From Zonotrichia leucophrys gambelii (Eukaryota > Chordata > Aves > Passeriformes > Passerellidae), in assembly GCF_028769735.1 (NCBI RefSeq), contig NC_088175.1, positions 1,860,001 to 1,924,000 on the forward strand: a stretch of DNA of 64,000 nucleotides. Direction: 5' to 3'. Numbering within the stretch: position 1 is the first letter of the stretch; the number at the start of each line of letters is the position of its first letter. The notes beneath the pieces are model-generated. The model saw only the letters and a list, made by a program, of their open reading frames with translations, had not been told where the DNA came from and ran no database searches. Both the position numbers and the translations under genes were made by a program. Positions 24,568-37,439 of the stretch are shown piece by piece.

Positions 24568-26251
24568 ATTTTTCTGCTGGCAACACTGATCCCTGGCCAG
24601 GGCCAGGGCATTCCAACCTACAGTCAGCACAAATCCAGCTCAGCTAAATATGTTCTGCCAACTTAGGTTTGCTGAAACAGCTCAGCAGTGGCTCTGAGGG
24701 CCTGGGTGACAACACTGCCAGCACTGGCAGCAGCAGCAGCTGGTGAGCAGTCAGGGAGCGCTGCAGTCAGGCACTAGAGCAGCTTCAACTTGCACTGCAG
24801 CTTCACAATGCTGGAAGAATGGGAACTGTTTCCAAATATTAAAGGAGAGGAAGAGATAACCTCTGTGGCTTCCTAAATGAATTTCAGTTTTTAAAGGTCT
24901 TTTCTTAATGAAAAGATTACCCAATGGTTTTTTTACTCCAGCATTAAATTTCAGTTAACTGATCACTCAGTTGCATGGAACTCTCCACTACTTTTGTCAC
25001 CTTTGATTGTTAAAGAAGAATTTGTGCAATCCAAGCACTACAAAGTGGCCTGCCTTCACTTTCATGCTTATCAGCTCCTCCACATGAGCCAGGAGGTGGG
25101 ACTTCAATCAGCAGGGTTTGTATTGCACCAGCTTCAATGAATCATTTTTATTTGCTTCCACTAATTGAAAGCTTGATAACAGCTCTACTAAAACTGGCTG
25201 ATATAAACATCAGACTTGCTCATTTCAGAAGCAACAAAAAAAACCTTTCTGCTCTATTTGCCACCTACTCCCCCCAAACTCAGGCACTGTGGTTGATGTA
25301 CATTGCAGGCACCACATGGTGAACTCCATTCCCTCAAACTCTGCAGAGGATTCAGATGTGAAACTGCAAAACAGCTCTGGCTGCTTGCTCACTATTTGTG
25401 GCACGACTTTGTTCTGTGACATTTTGTGTCAGCTGAACTATCAGTGCATCACATCATATTGACAGAGTGCTTTTAGATTGGAAACTCCTAACTACTGATG
25501 CAAAAATGTCATTTAGTTTTTCTGAGCTGTCTTACTTTCCCATGCTCTTTTTTACATTGTGTTCATCTACCAGCTTTTAAACTCCCTACCACACTTACCC
25601 TTTTCTGTCTGTTAGCTTTGCTTCTAGCACGTGATCCTCAAAAACATCTTTAGCCACCCCCATAAGTGATCTTGCATCACAATTGCCATTTTGTAGTGCT
25701 CTTGTTTTCTCATTTCTACATTGCATACATTTGTGTTTCAGTTTGGGGAGTTTTCATCTGTTTAATAAATGAGTGTTTTTCAAGATGACAACTTTGTTAC
25801 CTGGATTTAGAAACTCTGGTAAATGAAACTCTAGCATGTAGAGTGGCACTCCAAAATGCTCATGCTTTGAGAAGCTGACGTGGAATGAACTTAAACAGCC
25901 ACTTTCTCATTCTGCAGAATGATCTCTACTCTATAGAGGAAAATTTGCTCTACACTTTAGAGCAGTCATCAATTTCTGCACTAAAAGATGACATTAAACA
26001 CCTGTTAAGTTTTAACCACAGACTGAGTTTATAAAAGACAAGTATAAGTTTAGGGAGAGAGCCACTTTTAGCTGTTTTATCAATTTCTATGCTGAAGAAA
26101 TCTTAAGTCTTCTGTTTCTGTATGGTAGAACATTACAAAAATACATCTGTATATAATTACTGCACTGTAAAACCTTCAATGTAATGGAAGATTATTAAAT
26201 CAGAACAGGATTAAACCAGAAGTTCAGCAGTAGATTAGATTATTTTCTTAC

Positions 26252-26341
26252 CAAAATTGAATGCATTCCCATATAAATTCGACTACAGCAAACCAAAGAA
26301 CACCAGCAGAATGCCAGGATCAGTCCAAACACAAGGGGATA
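26252..26341 (-). CDS. SGPP1: SGPP1 exon 2 (residues 199-228)
   Basis: A 90-bp phase-0 exon, too short to show as a long open frame, found by searching for the missing middle of the SGPP1 protein. It is bounded by CTACCAG on the acceptor side and TTG|GTAAGA on the donor side. It encodes 30 residues: a hydrophobic helix ([17 protein letters not shown], 199-215), then [13 protein letters not shown]. The last part is most of PAP2 motif C3 (S218-R219-x5-H225), where H225 is the family nucleophile forming the phosphohistidine intermediate. The motif's final Asp (D229) is the first codon of exon 3, so the catalytic motif is split by an intron. Exact phase matching with exons 1 and 3 makes the assignment firm. 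Confidence 0.95.
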
Positions 26342-28604
26342 CTGGTAGGGAAGAGAAATGCAGAAACCATATTAGAATTTGAAAAAAAAAATTAAAAATA
26401 ATCATTCTATGAATATTCTATAATTAAATCCAGTTAATGCCACTGATGTTTACCCTTTTCCTTGCCCTAGCCTCCACAGGCCTAGCAGAGCACCTTTTGA
26501 TAAACTGTTAAGTCAAACTTTCAATCTTCCCCATGTTCTTTGCATTCAGGATGTATGAATTTCAGTGCTTTGATCACTTTTCCAAAGCAGTGAGAAACAT
26601 CTCCATCTCTGCAGCAGTTGTCCTGCCATGCTCTGATATCCCAAACTGACCACAAGTGTGTTAAAGTGCAACAGTTTTACACTGGGTGAAGCAGCTCCAT
26701 CCCATATTTGTACTGTCAGCAATTACCCAGGCAGGATCAAGGCTTCACTTTTTTTCCTGAAAAGAAGGAACTCATAACAAAATTAAAAAGAAATTCAATT
26801 CCTTCCTCAATTCTTTGTTTTAGGGCTTCTGCAGTTGTTGACTCAATCTCTGGGCAGCAGCATGAAACTCCTAAAACAGTAATCTTTTTTGTTCTTTCCA
26901 AACCCACATAAATTTCCTCCTACAAGCCACATTTGTTAAACAAAAATCATAACAATGACTTCCAATTATTTTTGCCTTCTCACATTTTTTTAATTAATAA
27001 GGACTGTTTACCAGGAAGAAATAAAATACTTTGCTTTAATAAACACATATCATGTGGAAAAACAGTTTCTTAACTTGCTCAGGTTTTGGATAAAGCTATG
27101 CTAATTTACATTTTACAGCACAGTCAGAAATGCTTTCCCCACTATTGCAAAATGTTGTACAAGACAGGATACAGCTTCCTTTTTTGCCACTATTCTATAA
27201 AAGACACAGTCACAAGATAAAATGGCAAGTTTCCAAAATTGCTTCTCTTCCTACTATAAACATGTTCAATATAAACAGGCAGCCTAGATGTACCCAAACC
27301 CAGGAACAAAATCTACAGGCTGTTGTCTTGCTCTTTCCCTTGTTCCTTTCATAGGTAACCTGAAGGGAATATCCAACAAATTTGAGAAAATATCTTTAAA
27401 ATTATTGGAGGAAGTTCTGTGTCCTCTGTGAAGGCCACTTAACAGATTGTAAAGTTCCAAAATCAGGCTTTCTGTAAAAGGTCTGAGATAGGATTATCAC
27501 TCTTCTGCCTTTATCCAACTTTCACTGAATTCTCAACTCCAGGACCATGTTGGCATAACAAAACTAAAACAACATTCTCAAACTAAGAGAAAATCAGGAA
27601 GCTTATGTTTCACATAAGAAGCAGATTTCACATTAAAATAAAGACTAAACACAACATAAATACTAAACAGCTCATAGTTGTGTTCCATCTAGACTAAACT
27701 CTATTTCCTGTAGCAACATTTATCTCTGCTTCTATCCCGTTCATCTACAAAGTGGATCTCAGCAGAACTGTGTATTTGTGATTTATTTCTGACTGCAGTG
27801 ATGAAGGAACAAACTCAGTTTGCTGCCTTTCAGAACTCTGCTAATCCCGGCACTGCCCCAGTAACTGTGTCCCACACATGACTGCAGAGTTCTCAGACAC
27901 CAGCATTGCTGCAGCAGCCCCAAAAGCAGCTCCTTTGGTCCCTCCCAAGCGCAGCCCCGTCCCTCTGTCCCTCTGTCCGTCTGTGCTGTGGTCCCAGGGC
28001 AGCAGGAATGAGCACCCTCACACAAGTGCTGCCTGTGCAGGGACAGCTGTGCCCCAGCAAGAGCAGCCTCGAGTTTCAAACTGTTTTGCCATCACTTGAT
28101 GCCCATGTCCATCCTTGTCTCCTGACACACATTTTTGTGCTTTCAGAGCCCCATCAGGGGTAAGGCTTTTCTTTAATAAAGTCTTGTCCTGTTTCTGCAG
28201 TACCTGACAGAGAGAGAGGCAGGAGCTTTAGCAGGAAGATGAATGAAGCACCAGGCTCAGCAGCTGCTCATGACTCTGTGGCTGAGAGGAAGAGGTCAGA
28301 GCAGCTAAACAGCAAAATCCCAAGAACAAGGAATATGAAGGAAATAGCTAGGTGAGAAATCTGATTTTAAGAGGCCTCAGCAGGTGACTGTAAACAGCAG
28401 GCAGACTAGAATAATTCTGAAAATGAAAGAAGAGATGCTTGCTGTCAGGGAACTCAAAGGGGAGGAGTGTTTGAGTAAGAAAGAAACAGAAACTCTGGCT
28501 CTGAAGAATGTTTTGGAAAGATTATTTGGCTCTGTCATATCTTTAATTCTGAATAAACACCCTGAGAACACGGGCTAGTTCAGTTTCTCTGTGCAAAACA
28601 CAGT

Positions 28605-28856
28605 AAAATAGCCTGAACACCCTCAGCTGCTCAGAGCCCCACCCAAGCAGGCCCTGAATGTTTCCAGGAATGGAGCATCCCCCTCCTCTGGGCAACCTGT
28701 GCCAGTGTTCCACCAGCAGAAGCACAAAACTTCTTCCCTGCATCTGAGCTAAATGAACCCTCGTTCAGCTCAGAACCATCACCCTTCTCCTGTCACAAGA
28801 GCCCACAGGAGCTGGCTCCCATCTTTCTTACAGGCACCTTTCAAGTACTGATCACA
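28605..28856 (-). mobile_element. CR1 LINE fragment in SGPP1 intron 1
   Basis: Antisense CR1 wording: CAGCTGCTCAGAGCCCCACC, GGAATGGAGCATCCCCCTCC, CTCTGGGCAACCTGTGCCAG, ACCATCACCCTTCTCCTGTC. It lacks the terminal octamers on its 3' (left) side, so it is truncated at both ends. Same transcriptional orientation as SGPP1. Confidence 0.85.
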
Positions 28857-29249
28857 AATGAAGCACAACACCCTGGTTGTTTAACTCCTACCTTTCAGAG
28901 CAGCCACTGGGTTTGAGAATTCCCAGAACACCAAACTGGTAACACCTGCTTAAATCTGCCCTGGGGTGGTGAGACAGGCTGTGTTTGGTCCTCACACACA
29001 GGGCTGAGTGCACAAGGTGACTGAAGGAGAACATCAGCACTCCCACACACCTCTGAGCTCAGCAGAGTCACACCAACAGGGACATCACCTGCATCCTTGG
29101 AAAAAAAGCTGATGCCATAAATAAACTTCCAAATTATTGCCTGCAAGGCTGAGGTACCAGCAAGCCTTGTAATAATAGTGTTTTATGAGAATGGATTTCA
29201 AAAATCTCCTCTCCAAATCATAAATGAATATTCAAAGTAAAAAAAAACC

Positions 29250-29364
29250 AGCTTTTACTAGTCTTTTATAAGTAGTTTTATAATACAGCTTTTACTAGTC
29301 TTTTATAAAATATATAACAGTAACTCTTATATATTTTCCAGTCTTTTATATTTTATAAAAGACT
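29250..29364. repeat. AT-rich direct repeat plus perfect 11-bp hairpin
   Basis: A 22-bp segment (AGCTTTTACTAGTCTTTTATAA) occurs at 29250 and again at 29286. Just beyond, AGTCTTTTATA-TTT-TATAAAAGACT (29340-29364) is a perfect inverted repeat with a 3-nt loop, sharing the AGTCTTTTATA core with the direct repeats. Confidence 0.85.
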
Positions 29365-32300
29365 AATGTGAAAATTTGAATATAAACTTATATCAAGTGT
29401 TCAGGGAAGAAAGTCATAAGCACTTTTTCCTGTGTTGACTTGGGTTTGTATTTTTATAAGAGATATTAAGCAAGACAGCTGAATTCCAGCAGTTTTAGTC
29501 CCATGCCAGATCAGACCTACAGAGGCACAAAGGACAAAAGATCACAAGTTTGCTTCTACCCCCTTCCCTGATTCACTGCTGGTTTTGCTCATTTGGGCAT
29601 CAGGAGGCAGACTGGCATCCTGTGAGGGTGTGGATGGAAGCTTGACAGAGATCACAGCTGGGAGAGGTAGAACAGAAACAAGGTTTCATTCTCTCAGCTC
29701 GCTCTTTTGATAAAAGAATTGATGTATCTTCAATCTTGATCAATCCTGGTATCACTTTCAGTCAGACACTCAGGAGGAGCCCATTTTGGACACAAACATC
29801 TCAAACCCTGTGTCCATGCCCTCATTTAAGACCATCTCATGTATATCCTCAAAAACTCCTTATGCCTCCCCACAGCCAACATGCCACCTCAATAATTCTA
29901 TGTGTTAATTTTTTTTAATGCATACTTTCTTTTTTATAAATTAAAAAACTTAAACCAATAAGCATGTTATTTAAAAAAAAATTTAAGAAGTTAATTGATT
30001 TCTTAACTTCACCTATTAAGGTAAAGCTAGGGATAAAGCTGACTGAATAAATTACTCATAATGTTTTAGACTCTAATTTTGTTCTCATATCCAGAATCTT
30101 GTTTTGATTGAAGAAATTGAATTAAATTCATATTTGTAAAACAGCAGTGAAAATACTCTCAGTAAGTCTTTGAGAATTTATGTTCTATGTTTTTAAAAGA
30201 AAACTGCCATCCTATAGAAAATTCCACTACATCCTCCACAACAGGCTTGCAAACCTGACTGCACCACACACAAAACCCTCCCCATCCTCCTCCTGCTCCT
30301 TGATCTTTCTGCCAAGAGTCTTAATAACACAACCATTGTTTAAAAATGCTTATAAGGAAACAATCTGTCCTAAAAGCTTTGACCTAGGTCAAAAATTCCT
30401 TCTTTCATAAGGGAACACTATTAAAAGATGCTAAATGCTCACTTCTTTACCTTTTTAAAGCACAGAAGTTTCCAGCACCCACAAATGATTCCAAAGTAAC
30501 TTCCTAATATTTTCAGTGTTCTACAGTATTCAATGATCTTTTTTTAATGATATCACAACTCAGAAGTGCAACTTGAGTTTGAGACAATTATTTTGGGCTG
30601 AAGTTCATAGAAAGAATCCAAGCAGCACTTGCAGCACCAGGCTTTTAAAAAGGTATCTGGGCCATGTACTGGCAATAGGCATGAAAAGCAATAATCAGTG
30701 TTTATGGGAATGAGCCCAGACCTGGCTGGACAGATGAGTTCAAAGAGCAAAGCATAAAAATGATTTTGTGAAGGGAACAAAAGAAAAGGGAGAAGAGGAT
30801 TGTTAGAAAACAGAGACCACCAATCAGTCATTTCAAGAAAAATAAACAAACTCTTTCTTTCAAATGGGCCAGGTGGTAAATACCACTGGTTGAGCTACAT
30901 TTATCAATGATTTTCTCCTTTCTTGCACTGACCAACATTAAAACCAAGAGATATAAAAACCTCAGTGTTACATATCACTACAAGAACCTCTTCTTAAAAT
31001 TCCAAGATAAACTTTTCAATGCCAGTCCTGAAGGAAGTTAAAACATTTCATTTTCTGCTACACCTAATCTGAAAAGAAATTGAGGAGTAACAATAGGAAT
31101 TAGGTTGTTATTTCTTTTCATTGCAGTCATTAAAAATATAATTCCTCTCTGAACACAGCTATTAATAAGAATTACTTATGGCTTGTTCTGTTTATGCCCC
31201 AGTACCTAAAACTACATTTTTTCTGCAAAATATTTTCTCAGTTTAATCAGTGCAGCATATTTAAAGAACAAGGAGTGCTTTTACATGTGTACAATGCACC
31301 AAGAAAAGAAACTGCTTGAGAAATATTTCCTTTGAATACCTTTTCATCAAAAACTCTGTATCCAACCTCAGAGCATTTGTTTTTACATGTTTTCCCCCAA
31401 GACCCTTTACATTAATTAAAGATTTGCTTAGGCAACACTGAAAAATACATTTAATGACAATCAACAGAGTCTAATGAGACAGGCTGTTGGATTCCTCTGG
31501 CAGAGATTCCCAGTGACATTTGTCAGAACTGGCTCTGCTCTTTTTAAACTTTTAACACCTGCAAAAAACACCTTGGTTCAGTTTCCTTTACAAACAAACT
31601 ACAGGCATTAATATGGCCCATGGAGGACCTTACATCCCACACACTCAAAGCAAGGCCAGAGCTGACCCTCCAAATTCCCATTTCTCCCTCTCTCAAATCA
31701 TTGTGTGGGTAATTTTGTGTTTTCAGATCATCCCTTCAGCTGTGCTCCCCATGGCAGAAGAGTTTTTGTTGGACTGTTTAGGAAACATGTTCAAGAAGAC
31801 CAATTAGACAAGCATGCACACATCTCTTTGCCAACATCTCAGTATTTTAGCCAAGGGCCCATTTGGGATCCTCTGAGGGGTGATGGGTCACTTTCTGAAG
31901 GTTTCTGAAGGGGATGCACTTGCTCTGCACACACACTTTGTGTGTAAGAGATGCCTTCCCCTATGTGCAGCTTCCAGTTTATCACTACATCAATCTCACT
32001 GAAAATGCAAGCCTTTCACCAAGGACAAACATTTAAAACAAGGGTGTGCCCCTTTCTGCAAAATTCTCACTGTAGCACTGTTGTGACTAGACTGTTTATT
32101 CACCCCCAATAACCAATTATTCCCCATTTCCAGTGGGGATCAGAGAGTTTGGAAATGAAAGAGCAGGCAGACAATTCTAGAGGTAATCTTCAATAGGGGT
32201 CAGTCAGAACCATGCAGATCTCCCTGAAATCCCAACACAGATCTGTCAAACCCATCTCATTTAATTACATTCAGCAGCCTTGGCTGATAAAAGTCACAGT

Positions 32301-33957
32301 GCAGATGAAAGATTTCTGGAAGGGAGTTTCACGTGGTACCACACAAGAGCCTTACACAACCAGTACCACAGAGAGTCAAAAGAGAAATGAAAACTGCAGA
32401 GAGGCCACAGGAGAGCAGAGGCACCCAGGGCAGGTTCAGCAGAGCTGTTTATCCAGGTCAGTCACTGGTGACAGGCTCTGCTATCAAACACAGCAAGGCT
32501 GTCACACTCAGCACCTCGAGCTGCCTCAGAAGGTAAATCAGCCTTGTTAATGCAGTTAAAGGCTGCTACTCATCAACCCAGCCCGGGGCTCCTCAAGTTT
32601 GCTGGGTGGCCCCAGTGAGAGTCAGCAGTTCCTCACTGAGCTCAGGAAGGAGGGCAAACCCCTCATTTCCCAATGCACACAGCCAGGCTGCATCCTGGAG
32701 AACTCTGAATACAAGCAAATTTTCTCTATCCTCTGGCTGATATTGATTTTTCTTTATTTTCTGATATTTATCTTTCTGTATCCCCTGGCTGATATTTATT
32801 TTTTCTCCTCAAAATAAGCCAGCAGAGTTCTGACACATTCAGGTACCATCCCAACTCAAGGACCATTTCTAATAAAACACATCTTGGTGTCTATCTGTAA
32901 TCAGCAGTTCAACATAATCAAACAAAATATAAAAAAGACTTTTTCCAGTAGTCTCAGCCTGAGCCTTTGGAGATTTTGTGGATAATTAGCAGTTCATATT
33001 ATCTCCTCCTCATCCCATCTGGGACATGATATAAGCCCAGCCTGGCTCAAACTGTCAGGACTTCAAAGAAATCAAGTTTTCCCCAATTTTATAAAGGTTG
33101 CTTTTTCCTACATCATATCAAGATCTACAACCTCCCTGTCTTTTAAATGTTTGCCCTCCTCTTTCAGGGTATCTGCACTTCAAAGAGAGGGTGGGAAAAA
33201 AAAAATCAACACTTTTAACACTCCCAAATTCTCATGTGTCTTTGACACAAGCTTTATATTTCCTGGTTACTGAAGTGTTGTTGAAATAAGTAGTTTTCCC
33301 TGCAGAAATGTAACATATTAAATAAATAAATGAACATGGATTGTGCAAGTAGAATCAAAAGTTTCAGGCAAGCTCTCATAAAGAAGAAATTGAAAACTTT
33401 GGGTACAATGGACAGAACAGTTAGCTACTATGGAAGTTATCCTCATATCTAACTCACTTCTGCCTGAGAGTTTCATTGAATATTCCCTATGCCCAAAGTC
33501 TCTAATTGTGATAATTTCCCAAAACCATCTTTAAAATACATTATCTCTGAAAACATTTTACTTCAATAGAACTATTGCATTTTTAGAAAGTATTTTTGTT
33601 TTACAGTCAAAAATCCTTTTGAATACTATGTAAAAATAATTGTAACAGAATTGCTTAAAGGCATTGAAAAATTGAAAAGCACAAAGTCAACAGGCTGAGA
33701 AAAAACCCTTCTGCAATCCAAACGTTTTTAAATGGACAATCTGGGCCACACCTAGAAAAATAAGAGCACATTTGCTCTGTTTTGTTTTCTTCAAGAAAAA
33801 GACTCAAATAGATCGTCTTTGCTAGACAAGAACTACCACACAATAGTAGGAAGTCATAGATCACTGAAGGCAAACTGGAAATCAGCCACACAAGAAAGAT
33901 TCCCTCCTCATTGGTGTAACATCTTTGAGAGCAAGGGAAGCCTTCTTTGGTTTAGTA

Positions 33958-34030
33958 TAAACCTAAATATACTATAAATATAAATATACTAAATATAAGT
34001 ATATATAAGTATTCTTTATACTAAATATAC
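33958..34030. repeat. AT-rich imperfect tandem repeat
   Basis: Repeating TAAATATACTA and TATAAGTATA blocks in SGPP1 intron 1; low complexity. Confidence 0.7.
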
Positions 34031-36110
34031 ACAGAAAGAGGTTAAACCAACAGGTTTAAATCCAGCAACCTGCACCTATTAGTAAATTTGTACAATTTAA
34101 TAAAAATAATACTAAAAACCTCTTTAATAGCTTTCCAAGAATTTCTGAGCTCAGTCTTTTTTAACACCATTTCCAGCAAAACACCATTTTCCATGACAAA
34201 ATGATGTCATAAGTTCTACTCCCTTTCAACACAAGTAAAACAGGGAGAACAGAAGATGAAAGGTTAATGAAAAGGCTCTTGACGTGCCACTGGTTAATTA
34301 CTGATTAATTTATGGAAATAATGTAAAAATCAGAAGGGATTTTTTTACATGAGTATTTTGAAAGGACAGAAGTTGGTTTCAGAGAGGTCTTTTATTCATA
34401 TTTGTTTTCTAAGAAAAAGGAATTGAAATCAAGACTCAAACACTTTCCTTCTGCATTCCATAAGCACAGTCCCAGATGAATACCAAGGCTGAATGTTTAT
34501 GATTTCTCACCATGCATTCACGGTAAATATGTTCACTCAATTAGCAGAATGTTGCACAGAGTGCAGGGCTGGCAAAGCACAGATCGAACTGGGCTCATTA
34601 GAAAAACACCATTTCACACATTTCACAGCCGGTTTGCTGCTCCCATAGAGGCCATGGAGACGGGCACACATGACATCGGTCTGTGCAAAGCTGATCCACC
34701 GCAACTGCTCAATGAGCGCTCCCACACGCACAGAGTGCAAATCCAGGCTGTGCTTCCAGCTGCCACCAGCCCTACACACCTAACAAGCAACAACCACATA
34801 TATACAGATTTGGGTCATTTAGTTAAATAAAACAACTTTGAGAGTAGGCATCTCAGTGGCAAAACTTCAAATATTTATTTCAAACACTCACAGAACATGA
34901 CATTATTATTTTTTATATATATATGTAATTATTATGCCGGCATAACTCCAGCATGTAATACTTCAGCGAATCCCTAAGAGCTTCCTTCTGGGCACATGCA
35001 TTCACCTTGCAGAAACAGATAAATAATCTTTGGTTAGAGAGGCCAAATAAAATCTCTGACCCTCAATCACGCCATTCCTTTCAGTCACCCGTTCTAGACG
35101 CTGAGATAGAGCCACAGCAGACAACTGGTGACTGCTACCAGTAACTGGGAGGACAAGAGTTAAGCCCCTGCACGAAGCTTAGGATCAGAGTTAGTTTTCT
35201 CTACCGACATGACTAACATCCACCTTAAACCAGGTATTACAGTAAGGATTAGTAAACACTAACAGCTTAAGAGTCTAATTACTGCCTAACTTCTTAAAAC
35301 ATTTACCTGGGAAAGCCTTCTCTCAGCTGCTGCTGAACGTGGTTCAGAGCAGCGATTTGGAGCTGGATGTGCTTTCTTTGGAGCTGCTGCTGTTGCCGCA
35401 CTTCCAGCAGCCAGCGCCAAAGCACATGCCACTGCTTGCGTAAAGCAGGCGATCAACAGTGTTATTTTAACTTATCTATTGACCCCAAGTGCAACAGCCA
35501 GATTTTAGAGATTCTGCTGAATGAAGGTGATGAAAATATCGCAGATTATCAGTTCCTGCTAATTATGAACACATTGATAGATTGTAAAACCTCCTGAAAG
35601 TACAAATACTAGGGTCATTTCCAGGTTGTGGTTAATGAAAATAAAATCGTTAAAGAAAAGGCTAAAGCTACAACTCAGTGACGCTACAAAGTGACTCGAA
35701 GCAAAGAAGGATCAACAAGAAACCCTTTAGTTACTGGCGCTCCACTAAACTCTCACTCTGTAAAACCAAATGCGTGTAAAAACATTAGATGCTTATCCAA
35801 ACTTTGCGCAAATGGACAAGCTGGAAAAAAACCTTCATCGGAACAAAACGCAGATTGTCACTGCGAACTTTTCAAGCGTGCTGAGCTAATCCCCAAAACC
35901 AGCACAGCTTCCATTCACAAGACAGAACCACTAGAACACTTCTCGTTACCTGAGCAGAACAAAAAAAAAAATTAACAGTGAGGCAAGGAAAAAAGGTACG
36001 AATGTGACGTTTTCCCAACCAAACTCAGCCACCTCCCTCCTGAGGAGCAGTCAGGTTTGCCCCATGGGGCTGGAAGGCGCACGATGAGGACACGGAGGTG
36101 CGAGCATTAC

Positions 36111-36704
36111 CTGCCAGCGGCCGTAGCTGAGCAGCAGCAGCGCCAGGGGGATGGCGGTGCCCGACATGGCGTGGGTGGAGGGCATGCTGTACTCGGAGTT
36201 GTAGAAAACCTCCAGCTTCACCACGGGCGGCGAGGCAGGGCGCGGCCAGCGGATCACATCCTTGGTGCACTGCCCCAGGTACATCACCCACACCCAGATG
36301 ATGATGAGCCTCCGGCCCAGCCAGGCGTCCACATTCCAGATGCAGAAAGGGAAAAAGAGGATGTAGAAGAGCTCGTTGCCCAGCTCCGTGCCCAGGCTGA
36401 ACAGATAGTAGAGGAAGCGGCTGCGAGTGGCGAACTCCTGGCTGCCGTCCTCCTCCTCCGTCAGCGAGTTTCGGCGCGGCCTCCTCCTCCAGCGCCGCGG
36501 GCTTCCCGCCGCGCCGGGCACGGCCCCGTTCCCGGTGGGATGCTCCTGCCCGCCCGCGGGGCCGCCGTTCGCCACCGGCCCCCGCTGCTCCGCGCCGGCC
36601 CAGCCCGAGGGCCCCTCCACCCCGCAGAGCCGCTGGAACGCGGCCACTTTGCGCGGGTCCTGCAGGTGGGCGGCCAGCCGGGCCAGGCGCTGGCCGAGAG
36701 ACAT
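36111..36704 (-). CDS. SGPP1: SGPP1 exon 1 (sphingosine-1-phosphate phosphatase 1, residues 1-198)
   Basis: First coding exon of a multipass ER-membrane lipid phosphatase that dephosphorylates sphingosine-1-phosphate (and dihydro-S1P) to sphingosine in the sphingolipid salvage pathway (family knowledge). Seen here: start [10 protein letters not shown], then a low-complexity Gly/Ala/Pro stretch (about 30-70), a basic run [12 protein letters not shown] (70-81), a first hydrophobic block (about 97-123) and a second (131-146). PAP2 motif C1 follows as K148-x6-R155-P156, and motif C2 is PSTH at 175-178, where H178 is the expected general acid. The exon ends in GRWQ at CAG|GTAATG, phase 0. The ATG at 36704 is chosen because the upstream frame stays open to about 36896 but has no in-frame ATG there; position -3 is G. 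The total of 411 residues is slightly shorter than the 441-residue human protein, mainly in the low-complexity N-terminal part. Confidence 0.97.
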
Positions 36705-37120
36705 AGCGGTGGGACCGGGGGACTTCGACTGAGGGGTGGAGAGGGGGATGGGGGCTCCGCGGAAAAGAAAAGGCGCTCGCTGAAGAGAAAGCCGCTGGAA
36801 GGCGAGGCGCCGCGGATACCGCGGGACTACCCTCGCCTCACCCGCTCCCTCCCGCCGCTCGCTCCTCTCGCCCTCCCCGCTCGCTCCCTCCCTCACGCCC
36901 GCGCCGGCCCCGCCCCGCCGCGCCTGCGCGCAGCCCCCACCCCGCGGGAAACGTCCTTCGCTGCGCGGATTGGCTGTGACTGTCCGTCGGTCCCGCCCCC
37001 ACAGGCGGTGCAGCCAATCGGAGCTCGGCGCTGCGCGCGGCGTGAGGCGGCCTCGAGCGTGAGGGGCAGAGGCGGCGGAGGGTGGCCCGTGGGGTGGGTC
37101 GGGTTTGGGGGACCATAGTG
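36430..37120 (-). promoter_or_regulatory. SGPP1: SGPP1 CpG-island promoter and first exon, with inverted CCAAT pair
   Basis: Dense CpG and GC-rich sequence covers the 5' part of exon 1 and the region upstream. ATTGG at 36969-36973 (CCAAT in SGPP1 sense) and CCAAT at 37014-37018 lie in opposite orientations about 45 bp apart, and a GC box (CCCGCCCCC) sits between them at 36992-37000. No TATA box is evident. A transcription start around 36.85-36.95 kb is inferred. The symmetrical CCAAT arrangement fits an NF-Y-driven and possibly bidirectional promoter. Confidence 0.8.
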
Positions 37121-37182
37121 GAGCCCCTTTCTCCTCTTCATTCTTCTCTTCCTCCTTCTCCTCCTCCTTCTTCTTCGTTATA

Positions 37183-37425
37183 GGAACACCGAATCAGTTG
37201 CCGTGGAAGAGACCTCTGAGATCATCGAGTCCAGCCTGTCACAGGTCACCACCTTGTCCACTAGACCATGGCACTGATTGCCCCATCCAGTCTTTCCTTA
37301 AATCCCTCCAGGGACAGTGACTCCACCAGCTCCCTGGGCAGCCCATTCCCAGTCACCCTTTCCGTGAAGAAATTCTTCCTAATGTCCAACCTAAACCTCC
37401 CGTGGTGCTGTTGAAGACTTCTAGG
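37183..37425 (-). mobile_element. CR1 LINE fragment beside the SGPP1 promoter
   Basis: Antisense CR1: GACCTCTGAGATCATCGAGTC, TGTCCACTAGACCATGGCAC, TCCAGGGACAGTGACTCCACC, GAAGAAATTCTTCCTAATGTCC. It lies between two CpG-rich blocks and may have split one original island. It is preceded by a 45-bp pyrimidine-rich CTT/CTC run (37130-37177). Confidence 0.92.
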
Positions 37426-37439
37426 AGCCCAAATCCGGT

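Larger units (their letters stand above)
23030..26251 (-). other. SGPP1: SGPP1 intron 2 (3.2 kb)
   Basis: GT-AG intron, phase 0. It is crowded with mobile DNA close to exon 3: a family A solo LTR in the gene's own orientation (23175-23539), then a plus-strand CR1 split by a separate 575-bp insertion (about 23700-24567). The part nearer exon 2 (24570-26250) has no recognisable element. Confidence 0.85.
26342..36110 (-). other. SGPP1: SGPP1 intron 1 (9.8 kb)
   Basis: GT-AG intron between exons 1 and 2, phase 0. It is AT-rich and contains one recognisable truncated CR1 (28605-28856), a perfect AT-rich hairpin (29340-29364), a small imperfect duplication near 32725-32815 and an AT-rich tandem stretch (33958-34030). 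A locally GC-richer patch at 34540-34780 has several CpGs but no coding signal that I recognise. No other exon is supported; the short open frames here have no family resemblance. Confidence 0.85.

Noticed and set aside
36705..36896. In-frame N-terminal extension of SGPP1 upstream of the chosen ATG
   Set aside because: The frame is open, but its most upstream candidate start at 36896 is GTG and there is no ATG between it and 36704. The conserved N-terminus MSLxQRL begins at 36704.
36057..37118. 353-codon plus-strand frame opposite SGPP1 exon 1
   Set aside because: Shadow of a GC-rich exon and CpG island on the opposite strand, with low-complexity Arg/Pro/Ala composition.
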